Shown here one piece after another: positions 23,736 to 31,935 of a stretch of 33,960 nt of DNA (position 1 is its first letter; each line of letters starts with the position of its first letter). This stretch comes from Deltaproteobacteria bacterium (lineage in GTDB: Bacteria; Desulfobacterota; Desulfomonilia; Desulfomonilales; Desulfomonilaceae). The position numbers and the translations under genes were made by a program. The notes beneath the pieces were generated by a model. That model had not been told where the DNA came from. It saw only the letters and a list, made by a program, of their open reading frames with translations, and made no database searches. The DNA lies in contig JAMCYH010000276.1 of the NCBI GenBank assembly GCA_023474025.1, positions 1 through 33,960 on the forward strand, in the 5' to 3' direction.

Positions 23736-25228
23736 TCACTCAACTTTCGCACTTGGCAATGGAGCCAAGTCTGATGAGGGCTATAGCCTCCTTCATGGTG
23801 ACTTCGATTATTTCCAGCACTAATTGTTCCGATTCTGAGTAGTATTGGCGCACTTTATTCCATGCCATCGAGAGTATGCGGAACAATGCGTCCGTCAGAG
23901 ACAGGTCGCGAATTTCTTCCGAGGTGGTTAGAAACAGGCTTCCTATTGTCCTATCATCCGAGGCGTATCGTTGTTCCACAGCCAGAAATATGTAACGGAT
24001 CATGACAATGGAAGAGTGGGCGACAATAGAGTCGAAATCCTGGACTTGAACTTCGGAGTCAAGCTTGAGATAGTGTTTGGCCATCTTGAAAAAGACTTCT
24101 ATATCCCAGCGCTTTCCATAGATGCGCACCACATCTTTATCAGGAAGCGAAAGGTCAGTGCATAGAAGGGCCAACCATTTGGAGCCATTATTACGGTTAC
24201 AAACGAAGACCAACTTGGCCTTCTGTTTCTCTCCGATTCCTACTATCATCGAACCCTTGATCTTAGCTTTTCCCCGGCGTTTCCTGATCATAAGATCTTT
24301 GACAGCGTTAAAGATTGCCCTTCAAGCTCGTAGAACACCTTAGATGTGTTCTTTACCATGCAGATGACATGGATATGCTCCATAACAGAGCGAACCAAGG
24401 CGGGAAAACCAAACCAGGAGTCCATTAGCAAATACTTCGCTGGAATCGAGAGATTTAAGGCTCGTTTCACCATAGGGACTATTAGTTCAGTTGATTTGAC
24501 AAGGGCTTCCTGTCGTCTCCTAGCGCCACAAGTCCGCCGGTCCATGATCTTGTTGATTCCCTGGATTCGGTTTTTCTCTTTGGGCGAAGTCAGTATAGCG
24601 TGGTCGCAAGGAACAAACGTCGCTCCATCCGACCATCCCAGAGTCAGCATTCTGAATCCGTTGAGATATCTCTTGGCGCAATGATCATACACTTTAGAAA
24701 GAATCTCCACCTTAGAAGAGCGGCTGCGATCATAGATGGTGGTGTCCATTATCAAGACCTTCTCACGCTCCGCCGCCGTGAGAGGCTCCAGAAAACCCTT
24801 TATTATCATCTGGGACAAAAAGCCGATCAAACGACGCCAATTATGTCTGTGAGCGCTGAGAAATCGATAAACAGCGTCTTTCCCCATATTGGAAGTAGAA
24901 TTCTTATGTATCCCCGTGAAGATGTTTCTACCCATAAAGGCCAAATCAAAGATGGCTCTCAGAACCAAAAGTGGTCTAACACCACGAAGGTTCCTAATAC
25001 CGGCCCGGTTTAGAAGTGTTCCGATCTTGAACCTAGCCATGAACGTGTCGATCCGACCTCTAAGGTCTTGATCCTCTAACTTAAATGAAGTAACTCTCAT
25101 TGTGGGGCGTCCTCCTGTGCGATCTTTTGTTGCCAATACTTGGACGGCACATTGGACGTCCCTTCGCGAGACTATTCTACTGATTTAGTTACCCTTTTAC
25201 CATCGCCATCAACTGCGAAAAGTGATTA
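23733..25228. mobile_element. IS4-family insertion sequence, about 1.5 kb
   Basis: The left end starts TAATCACT(CAAC)TTTCGCACTTG and the right end, read inward, TAATCACTTTTCGCAGTTG, giving imperfect terminal inverted repeats; the transposase stop lies within the left one. No direct target repeat is seen next to the ends, suggesting later change or an approximate end call. Confidence 0.82.
23740..25100 (-). pseudogene. IS4-family transposase, split by a frameshift
   Basis: Two frames cover one transposase of about 453 residues. The first (24288-25100) has the first DDE Asp in LIMDTTIYDRS and the second in LLMDSWFGFP; the second (23740-24291) has the IS4 signature Y-(2)-R-(3)-E-(6)-K in YGKRWDIEVFFKMAK. 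They overlap as ATGA at 24288-24291, needing a -1 shift. I see no slippery heptamer of the A6G kind there, and other IS4 transposases are single genes, so a frameshift mutation is more likely than programmed shifting; reinitiation at the ATG would give a separate C-terminal piece. The start ATG at 25100 has AGGAGG 10 bases upstream; an in-frame TTG lies further out. Confidence 0.87.
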
Positions 25229-25286
25229 AATGTTACAACCTGGGGGATCCTCTACCGTTCCCGGTGGAGGCTAACTTCTTGAAGAA

Positions 25287-25910
25287 TTAATTTTTAGGGT
25301 TCTTCGGGTTCTTTTTATCACCTGAAATGTCTTTGTTTGACCCTGCAGAGGCGTCGCCATTATGTTTCTGAGCTACATTTGGGATTTCATGGAGTTGCAC
25401 GATCCATTTGCCCTCGTATTTTCTGGCAAAATCTGCTGCGTCATCTTTGCTCGTGAACGCTATGAGGTCGTAGCCCATAGGGCCTTTTACTCGACTACCC
25501 AGGACAAGGTAAGCTTTTGACAAATCAACAAGTTTCTTACTCACGAAGTCAGTTACATATTGATGAGTTATGTTGTTAATGTCGATATTGAACTTTTGTG
25601 GCAGAGAATTGTAAATAAACAAGCATCGGGCTCCCTCGAATCCGACGTCGTGGCCGTCTTTGAAAACCGCTGCCGCTACCCCCTGAAATCCCGTAATGTG
25701 TCCATCCTGGTAAGTCACTGCCACACTTGGTCCGGATGGTCCCCCTATCATCATCCCACATACAGGGCATTTTTGAGGCAAGGCAAGAGTCGAGCCATCG
25801 GGAAGACTTACTGAATCCTCGGCCAACAAGTTGGCTGGTAAACATAACAAGATCAAAGCTGAGACGCATGCAAAAATAATATGAATCCCACTACTGCGTA
25901 AGTTACACAT
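25287..25910 (-). CDS. nosL: NosL-like copper-binding exported protein
   Basis: 207 residues, signal peptide at the N-terminus (residues about 9-31, ALILLCLPANLLA) and a mature domain with KCPVCGMMI, the Cys-Gly-Met copper-binding motif of NosL, preceded by a CxxC. In nitrous-oxide reducers NosL delivers Cu(I) to NosZ; no nos genes are here, and the neighbours are copper-efflux genes. The C-terminus is Lys/Asn/Gly-rich (DISGDKKNPKNPKN). The ATG at 25910 is chosen for AAGGGA 7 bases upstream and because it clears the kinase stop by 13 bp. A role as periplasmic copper carrier or buffer is inferred from the context. Whether it is a lipoprotein is unclear, as the lipobox is not standard. Confidence 0.9.
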   Translation of the reverse strand: MCNLRSSGIHIIFACVSALILLCLPANLLAEDSVSLPDGSTLALPQKCPVCGMMIGGPSGPSVAVTYQDGHITGFQGVAAAVFKDGHDVGFEGARCLFIYNSLPQKFNIDINNITHQYVTDFVSKKLVDLSKAYLVLGSRVKGPMGYDLIAFTSKDDAADFARKYEGKWIVQLHEIPNVAQKHNGDASAGSNKDISGDKKNPKNPKN

Positions 25911-25923
25911 TGGTCTTTCCCTT

Positions 25924-27846
25924 TTAATTAGTCCTCTCGGCGGCTGTAACGCACCTGAATCCGACATCTACAAACTCGCTGGAAGGGCTCTGAGCTATTC
26001 CTATAACCAGTACACTATTCTGAACCATGCTACCTCTGAGACCTCCTAGCACAACGTATTGTTCCCCAGCGCCTTTTGCAAAATCCGGCCGCAGACCCCA
26101 TTCGCTTACATTTGCGTTGAGACCTCTAATCCCTAATGAATTCGCCTGAGTCCGTAACACTGGATATGGAATTTGTGAGGGGCCTTGTATGAATGAGGAG
26201 TTTTCAGGACCGTGAGCCTGATCAGCGTAACCCCCTAACCAATCCTGCAGCTCTGTCTCAAGCTTGGACGATCCAAGAGAAGGGGCATGCTGATTGTTAC
26301 CAGCAGGATTCTTGACGTCCGCCCCGGTGATAACAGCATGGAACCATTCCAGTTCAGAGGGAAGCCTTTCGCCATAAAATCCGGCATAGGCGTTAGCCCC
26401 TAGCGCAGTTACTTTGACGACCGGATAGGACCCGAAAGACGGATCGCTCAAATTAAATCTTCCATTCTCAAATATAATTGGTTCATAGGAGCCATAAACA
26501 GGACCCAACTTCGCCCACAACTCTCCATTGCCTCTTATGTCTCTTCCGTGGACCATGATTCTGGAAATTTCCAGATTTAAAAATTCAATGAATTTCAGAT
26601 TGGTCACTTGAGTCTCATCCATATATAATGGAGCAATCTGAAAAGACTCTCCTGTTTTGGCCTCTCGGTATGCCGACGTCTTTACAGACCCTGCTGGTAC
26701 CAATCGCATCATTATACCGTCTTTACCTACAATTGATCCGGCTGGGGTTCCATCATTTTCATTGGCTGAGACTAAACTCCGTTGGTCCGGATTAGCGCCT
26801 GTATCAAGCGCTCCATGAGGGGCTAGTTCTTCTTCCATAAATATGTGATGATATATGTGAGAAGCCACAAAAATAAGGGCGACAACCACCAGAGTCGTTA
26901 TTAAAAAAACTATCTCCCTTCTATGTAGCCCCCCGAATAGGGGGCGTTCGGACTCCTCAGCGTCATATAACAACTTTTCAAGTTCATTGCGCAGGTCCTT
27001 CACGCAGGATATGCGTTTGTCTACGTCTTCCGCTGTAGCTCTCTGGACGATGGAATCCAGACTTTTCAAAAACGGTGTTGTGGGGTTGGACAAACAAACG
27101 CCTTTGAGTGGGCACGCCGTTTTGTTGTCCACCATCCTGCCTTCTATGGACTCGTACAGTATCTTTCCAAGCGCATAAATGTCTCCGCGCTCGTCAGTCT
27201 CAGCCAAATCCATAAACTGTTCCGGCGCCATATAGGTTATTGTTCCCTCTACATGATGACTTCTCGTCAATTGCGGCCATCTGACACCGCCGGCGATACC
27301 AAAATCCGTTATCTTTGGGACAGATCCATCCAAAAGGATGTTTTCAGGCTTGATGTCACGATGCACTATTCCAAGATTATGAATTGGCTCAATACCCTCC
27401 AAAACTGGCAGGAAATAGGATCTAATCCAGTCTCTGATCTTATTTTCGTTTTTATCGAAGCCACCATCAAGCATGGTAGTCCGGAGAGTGGGGCCATCGA
27501 TATATTCCATTACAACGTAGTGTACAGTCAGTTCCACTCCGTCTTTAACTATTACAGCGGAATCCTGGTCATAAACCTGAACCACATGTGGATGACGCAC
27601 CTGCGCCATGGCCATGGCTTCACGATGAAAACGACTTAGCTCAGTTTCAACCTCCTGCGGATCGTCTCCGAACTCCGCCAGATATTCTATGGACACTGTC
27701 TTTACTACTACTTCGCGTTCGAGGTTAGTTTGATGAGCCCTATATACTTCTCCCTTTCCACCGGTAGCTATGTGTTCGATGATTTCCCATCTGGAATTCA
27801 GTATCATTCCATTATCGAGTAAATGTTTTCGATTGGCGGCGCCCAT
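25924..27846 (-). CDS. Membrane Ser/Thr protein kinase with exterior FGE/SUMF1-like domain
   Basis: 640 residues. Kinase domain at about 21-292: glycine loop TGGKGEV, catalytic Lys49, HRDIKPEN (Asp164), DFG at 181-183 and GTITYMAPEQ at 201-210. One transmembrane helix (about 312-330) is followed by a 60-residue linker and a formylglycine-enzyme/SUMF1-like domain (about 385-636): YMDETQVTNLKFIEF, ERLPSELEW, NANVSEWG and a closing VGFRCV. In this fold the motifs are typical of sulfatase-modifying and lectin-like FGE domains, which here would be on the outer side of the membrane as a sensor. Starts 6 bases after GAGGA. Lies between cusA and nosL, same strand, so a copper-stress sensor is plausible but unproven. 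Confidence 0.95.
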   Translation of the reverse strand: MGAANRKHLLDNGMILNSRWEIIEHIATGGKGEVYRAHQTNLEREVVVKTVSIEYLAEFGDDPQEVETELSRFHREAMAMAQVRHPHVVQVYDQDSAVIVKDGVELTVHYVVMEYIDGPTLRTTMLDGGFDKNENKIRDWIRSYFLPVLEGIEPIHNLGIVHRDIKPENILLDGSVPKITDFGIAGGVRWPQLTRSHHVEGTITYMAPEQFMDLAETDERGDIYALGKILYESIEGRMVDNKTACPLKGVCLSNPTTPFLKSLDSIVQRATAEDVDKRISCVKDLRNELEKLLYDAEESERPLFGGLHRREIVFLITTLVVVALIFVASHIYHHIFMEEELAPHGALDTGANPDQRSLVSANENDGTPAGSIVGKDGIMMRLVPAGSVKTSAYREAKTGESFQIAPLYMDETQVTNLKFIEFLNLEISRIMVHGRDIRGNGELWAKLGPVYGSYEPIIFENGRFNLSDPSFGSYPVVKVTALGANAYAGFYGERLPSELEWFHAVITGADVKNPAGNNQHAPSLGSSKLETELQDWLGGYADQAHGPENSSFIQGPSQIPYPVLRTQANSLGIRGLNANVSEWGLRPDFAKGAGEQYVVLGGLRGSMVQNSVLVIGIAQSPSSEFVDVGFRCVTAAERTN

Positions 27847-27916
27847 CTGGATTCCTCATAAAGAGTATAGTAATAGAGGAGTAGGGATATCAATAGGACA
27901 GAACGGCGTCTTATGT

Positions 27917-27932
27917 TGAAGATTTATCTTCA
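27917..27932. promoter_or_regulatory. Palindrome upstream of the kinase gene
   Basis: TGAAGAT-tt-ATCTTCA is a perfect 7-bp inverted repeat 71 bases upstream of the kinase ATG, in the 208-bp gap between cusA and the kinase gene. It could be an operator or an mRNA stem; no regulator is identified. Confidence 0.35.
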
Positions 27933-28054
27933 TTGACCCGCAGGCGCTCCGTTTAAGGTTAGGTCCGGCTCAAATCAACCAATTACATTCCTCCCCACTG
28001 AGAAATAGTATCTAAAAAACGGTTTTGTTATAGTCTTCGGCAATTTTCATCGAT

Positions 28055-31000
28055 TTACGCTAATATTGATGATTTCATTCGTCGCTTGAACTGAATTTCC
28101 TTTTCCAGGCAATAAATAGTCGGCACAACGAACACTGTTATGAGGTCCAAGAACATGCCTCCGAATATGGGAAGGGCCATTGGGACCATGACGTCTGCCC
28201 CTCTACCCTGTGAGGAGAGAACAGGCATGAGGGCCAGAATAGCTGTGGCGGAAGTCATTAGGGCAGGTCTGATCCTTTTGAGGCCAGCTTCAACTGTAGC
28301 CTGTCGGATTTCCTGAATGGAACGAAATTTATGTTCACTGAATACCTGGTTCAGATATGTTGAATAAATAACCCCGTCATTTGTCGCAATCCCAAAAAGC
28401 GCCAGGAATCCGACCCATACTGCCACGCTTAGGTTATATGGCTTTACATGAAAGAGATGGCGCATGTGAACGCCAAAGACATTGAAATCAAGAAACCACG
28501 GCTGGGAATACAACCATAGCATCAAAAATCCGCCGGACCAAGCCACGAAAATTCCGGAAAACACATTCAGCGAGGTTGGAACAGACCTGAACTGAAAATA
28601 GAGGATTAAGAAAACCAGCAGTAGAGTCATTGGTATAACAATCATCAAGGTTTTTTCAGAGCGGACCTGGTTTTCGTAGGAACCAGTGAATATGTACGAT
28701 GTGTTGGGCGGTAATTTCAGTTCACCTGACGCTATTTTCTCTTTTAGGTATCTGTCGGCGTCAACCACTGCCGTAACCTCTGCGACGCCTGGTTTCTTGT
28801 CGAAAATAACGTAGTTGACCAGAAATGTATTTTCACTCTTTATCACCATGGGGCCGCGAACATAGTTGATGGTCGCTAGTGAAACCAAAGGTATTTGAGC
28901 GCCTTTAGATCCTGATATCAATACATTGCCCAGTGTATCTACGGAATCACGCAACTCTCGATCGTAACGCACTCTTACAGGATAGCGTTCTCTTCCTTCC
29001 ACTGTAGTGGTGATCTTACGACCGCCGATAGCAATTTCTATTACATCTTGAACGTCCTGGACATTAACGCCATAACGGGCTGTAGCGGCCCGGTCAATGT
29101 CTATTTCCAGGTAGGGCACACCGATGTTACGGTCCGCAATGACCGAAGAAGACTCAATAGAAGGAATTTCTCGGAGGAACCTCTCAATTTGTAAGCCTAT
29201 CGATTCCAACTCTTCCATGCTGTTTCCTGTTATTTTCACACCCATTGCAGACCGCATTCCTGTTTGTAGCATAGCTATTCGGCCGGCTATCGGTTCGAGT
29301 TTGGGAGGCAAAGTTGTTCCGGGCAGATGGGCTACTTTGACGATTTCATTCCAGATATCGTCGGGAGATTGAATTTGCGGTCTCCACTGACGTAAGGGCA
29401 TTCCCGTCTTGGCGTCAAGGACCATTTGGCCCGTGTGTGGATCGGTTTTGTACTCCGGAAGGAAGTTAATTATGGTCTCGGTCATCGATACGGGGGCCGG
29501 GTCCAAAGCGCTTTCTACTCGACCTATTTTGCCCGCTACCGACTGAATCTCCGGGATAGCGCTGATGGCAAGGTTTTGTTTATGGATCACATCAAGCGCT
29601 TCACCAATGGAAGCATGCGGCATAAGAGTTGGCATGTAAAGGAAAGTTCCTTCTTCAAGACTCGGCATAAATTCTTTGCCCAGACCGGGGAACAACCGTG
29701 AAAATGTCCTCCATATTCTGCTTGACCGTATTGGGCCTGTAAGGACGACTTCGGGGTGACTTGCTTCCGTGCCCATATTCATTCCAGGCATGCTACTCAT
29801 TCCAGAATTTTTCTTGGCGGTCGTAAGATCACCACTCCCGTTGTCAGCCTGCACAGACTGGGACGGATTGTCCCATCCGCCGATACGTCCCGCAATTATC
29901 GGTATAAATGAGAAGACACGGTCGAAGCCGAACCAAACCACCACTCCAAAAATGATTATGGAAATTGGAGCGGTAAGGAACAATGCTTTATGGCCTAGGG
30001 CCCATGCCAGGGCCTGACGATAATATCCCGTGAAAACTTTTCTAATCCCAAGAAGACCGAATATAATCGCAGAGCAGAAAATGAGATTACGGACTAATCC
30101 TCTCTCAGGGCCTAAAGGAAGCCAATGTTCCGTCAGTAACAGGATGACCAAAACCAGCACGGCGATATTCATTATTGCGGGGACTCTGTCCCTGATTGAT
30201 TGGGGCGCAAACAATGAGACAAACTTTAAGCCTGCGATGAACAACACTCCCAAGCCGATAGACCAGGAAAGCGTATAGCCTATCCACGCTCCGACAACCG
30301 CCAAGAGTCCGTAGACAATTACAAGAGTTCCTTTTCGGAAGTTCCTTTTGGTGAATACCAAATGGGCCAGGGGTGGGATAATAGAGAGCGCCAAAACAAG
30401 GGAGGAGACAATAGCGAATGTCTTGGTCAAAGCAACCGGGGTAAACAGCTTTCCTTCAGGTCCGGTCAAGGTAAAAACCGGAAGAAAGGCTATTACTGTA
30501 GTCGATGCGGAAGTAATGACAGCGCCGCCCACTTCCGTGGCGGCTTCGTGAATTATCTTAAAACGACTCTTTTCAGGAGGACTGTGTTCTATATGCCTGA
30601 GAATGTTTTCGCAAAGGATGATGCCCATATCGACCATTACACCGATTGCGATCGCTATACCGGACAGAGCCATAATATTGGCGTCTACCCCGGTAAATTT
30701 CATTACGATGAAGGTTAAGAGGACGGCTAGAGGTAGGATCAGTGAGATTAAGGCAGCGCTGACGAGGTGGTTTACCATGACCACCACAATAATGATGGTT
30801 ACGAGGATTTCCTCTGAAAGCGCCCTTTTAAGAGTATCAAGCGTTTCGTAGATGAGTTGCGTGCGGTCGTAAAAAGGCACGATCTTGACTTGGGATATTG
30901 TGCCATCCGCTAGGGTTTTCTTTGGAAGGCTTGATGAAATCTGCTCGATTTTGGCCTTGACGTTCTTGATGACTTGCAGCGGATTTTCTGCAAAGCGCAC

Positions 31001-31933
31001 AACTACGACGCCGCCTACGGCTTCTGCGCCGGCCTTATTGAGCGCTCCCTGTCGGAACGCAGGCCCCTCGGTTACCGTAGCTACGTCCTTGACGTAAAGT
31101 GGTATGTTCTCGTTTAACTTTACTACAGCTTTTTCCAGGTCTTGAACGGATTTGATAAATCCTAGCCCACGGATTACATAGTCCGTATTGTTGAGTTCAA
31201 TCGTGCGTGCTCCAACATCGAGGTTGGATCGCTGGACAGCGGTAAAAACGTCCATCAGGGTTACCCCGTTCGCCCTGAGCGCGTTCGGGTTGACATCAAC
31301 CTGGTATTCTCTTACATAACCACCCACGGACGCGACTTCACTTACACCCCTTGCCGATTGCAGGAGATATCGAACATACCAATCCTGTGCGGTCCTAAGT
31401 TCATCCAGCCCAAATTCTTTGCCCTCAACCGTGTACCAAAATACCTGTCCAACAGCAGTAGCGTCCGGACCGAGAACAGGCTGAACCCCAGGGGGAAGTA
31501 ACCCAGGTTGCAACGAACTCAGTCGTTCCAATATCCGGGTGCGCGACCAATAGAACTCGATCTTGTCTTCGAAAACCACATATATTGTCGAAAAACCGAA
31601 ATATGAGTAACTCCTTATCGCCTTGACCCCAGGAATACCTAACAGTGAGACCGTCAATGGATAGGTTATTTGATCTTCAATGTTTCTGGCGGAACGGCCT
31701 TCCCAAGTAGTAAATACAATTTGCTGGTTCTCGCCGATATCGGGGATGGCATCCACAGGCACAGGGTTTCTGGGGAGGACTGGAATGTCCCAATCGAAGG
31801 GAGCGACCGCCAGGCCTGCCACTACAACAGCGAGTATCCCTATGAATACCAGCAGTTTTTGCTGCATCCAAAAGCGCATCATCTTTGAAAAGAACGTTTG
31901 CGCTATAATTTCATTTTCCGGATCATCAATCAT
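28055..31933 (-). CDS. cusA: Heavy-metal RND efflux pump, Cu/Ag type (CusA-like)
   Basis: 1292 residues, a proton-driven trimeric inner-membrane pump. It has the HME-RND pattern GIAIAIGVMVD, which in CusA reads GIAIAIGAMVDA and marks the Cu(I)/Ag(I) branch rather than CzcA, together with LQTGMRSAMGVKITG and GIATNDGVI near the C-terminus. Against about 1040 residues for CusA it carries an insertion of around 200-250 residues after the first membrane bundle, comprising extra hydrophobic helices (VYGLLAVVGAWIGYT, MNIAVLVLVILLL, SIIIFGVVVWFGF) and a Met-rich patch (GMSSMPGMNMG, about 710-720), a likely copper site. The ATG follows the adaptor stop by two bases with GGGGGG upstream, so the two are coupled. 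Confidence 0.95.
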   Translation of the reverse strand: MIDDPENEIIAQTFFSKMMRFWMQQKLLVFIGILAVVVAGLAVAPFDWDIPVLPRNPVPVDAIPDIGENQQIVFTTWEGRSARNIEDQITYPLTVSLLGIPGVKAIRSYSYFGFSTIYVVFEDKIEFYWSRTRILERLSSLQPGLLPPGVQPVLGPDATAVGQVFWYTVEGKEFGLDELRTAQDWYVRYLLQSARGVSEVASVGGYVREYQVDVNPNALRANGVTLMDVFTAVQRSNLDVGARTIELNNTDYVIRGLGFIKSVQDLEKAVVKLNENIPLYVKDVATVTEGPAFRQGALNKAGAEAVGGVVVVRFAENPLQVIKNVKAKIEQISSSLPKKTLADGTISQVKIVPFYDRTQLIYETLDTLKRALSEEILVTIIIVVVMVNHLVSAALISLILPLAVLLTFIVMKFTGVDANIMALSGIAIAIGVMVDMGIILCENILRHIEHSPPEKSRFKIIHEAATEVGGAVITSASTTVIAFLPVFTLTGPEGKLFTPVALTKTFAIVSSLVLALSIIPPLAHLVFTKRNFRKGTLVIVYGLLAVVGAWIGYTLSWSIGLGVLFIAGLKFVSLFAPQSIRDRVPAIMNIAVLVLVILLLTEHWLPLGPERGLVRNLIFCSAIIFGLLGIRKVFTGYYRQALAWALGHKALFLTAPISIIIFGVVVWFGFDRVFSFIPIIAGRIGGWDNPSQSVQADNGSGDLTTAKKNSGMSSMPGMNMGTEASHPEVVLTGPIRSSRIWRTFSRLFPGLGKEFMPSLEEGTFLYMPTLMPHASIGEALDVIHKQNLAISAIPEIQSVAGKIGRVESALDPAPVSMTETIINFLPEYKTDPHTGQMVLDAKTGMPLRQWRPQIQSPDDIWNEIVKVAHLPGTTLPPKLEPIAGRIAMLQTGMRSAMGVKITGNSMEELESIGLQIERFLREIPSIESSSVIADRNIGVPYLEIDIDRAATARYGVNVQDVQDVIEIAIGGRKITTTVEGRERYPVRVRYDRELRDSVDTLGNVLISGSKGAQIPLVSLATINYVRGPMVIKSENTFLVNYVIFDKKPGVAEVTAVVDADRYLKEKIASGELKLPPNTSYIFTGSYENQVRSEKTLMIVIPMTLLLVFLILYFQFRSVPTSLNVFSGIFVAWSGGFLMLWLYSQPWFLDFNVFGVHMRHLFHVKPYNLSVAVWVGFLALFGIATNDGVIYSTYLNQVFSEHKFRSIQEIRQATVEAGLKRIRPALMTSATAILALMPVLSSQGRGADVMVPMALPIFGGMFLDLITVFVVPTIYCLEKEIQFKRRMKSSILA

Positions 31934-31935
31934 GA

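Larger units (their letters stand above)
10286..25228. mobile_element. Integrated element at tRNA-Arg (right limit approximate)
   Basis: The left limit is supported by the tRNA gene and the adjacent integrase/excisionase pair. The interior is gene-poor with recombinase, replication-like and ribbon-helix-helix genes, an insertion sequence and several broken genes, unlike the flanking DNA. I searched by eye for a second copy of the tRNA 3' end (GTTCGATTCCTGCCGGGG) and found none, so the right limit is only the last mobile feature, the IS end. The copper cluster could belong to the element or the chromosome. No capsid, terminase, relaxase or type IV secretion genes are seen, so a satellite, an integrated plasmid or a decayed phage are all possible. 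Confidence 0.6.

Noticed and set aside
24288-24291. Programmed -1 frameshift in the IS4 transposase
   Set aside because: No slippery heptamer or clear downstream stimulator is visible at the overlap, so a mutation is the simpler explanation.
23720-25240. Target-site duplication flanking the IS
   Set aside because: The 9-14 bases outside each end (around 23732 and 25229) do not match.
25229-25286. Right attachment site of the element
   Set aside because: No stretch similar to the tRNA 3' end is present here or elsewhere in the window.
28055-31933. Many open frames on the + strand opposite the pump gene
   Set aside because: They mirror the strong codon bias of the pump gene and have no ribosome sites or protein-like motifs.
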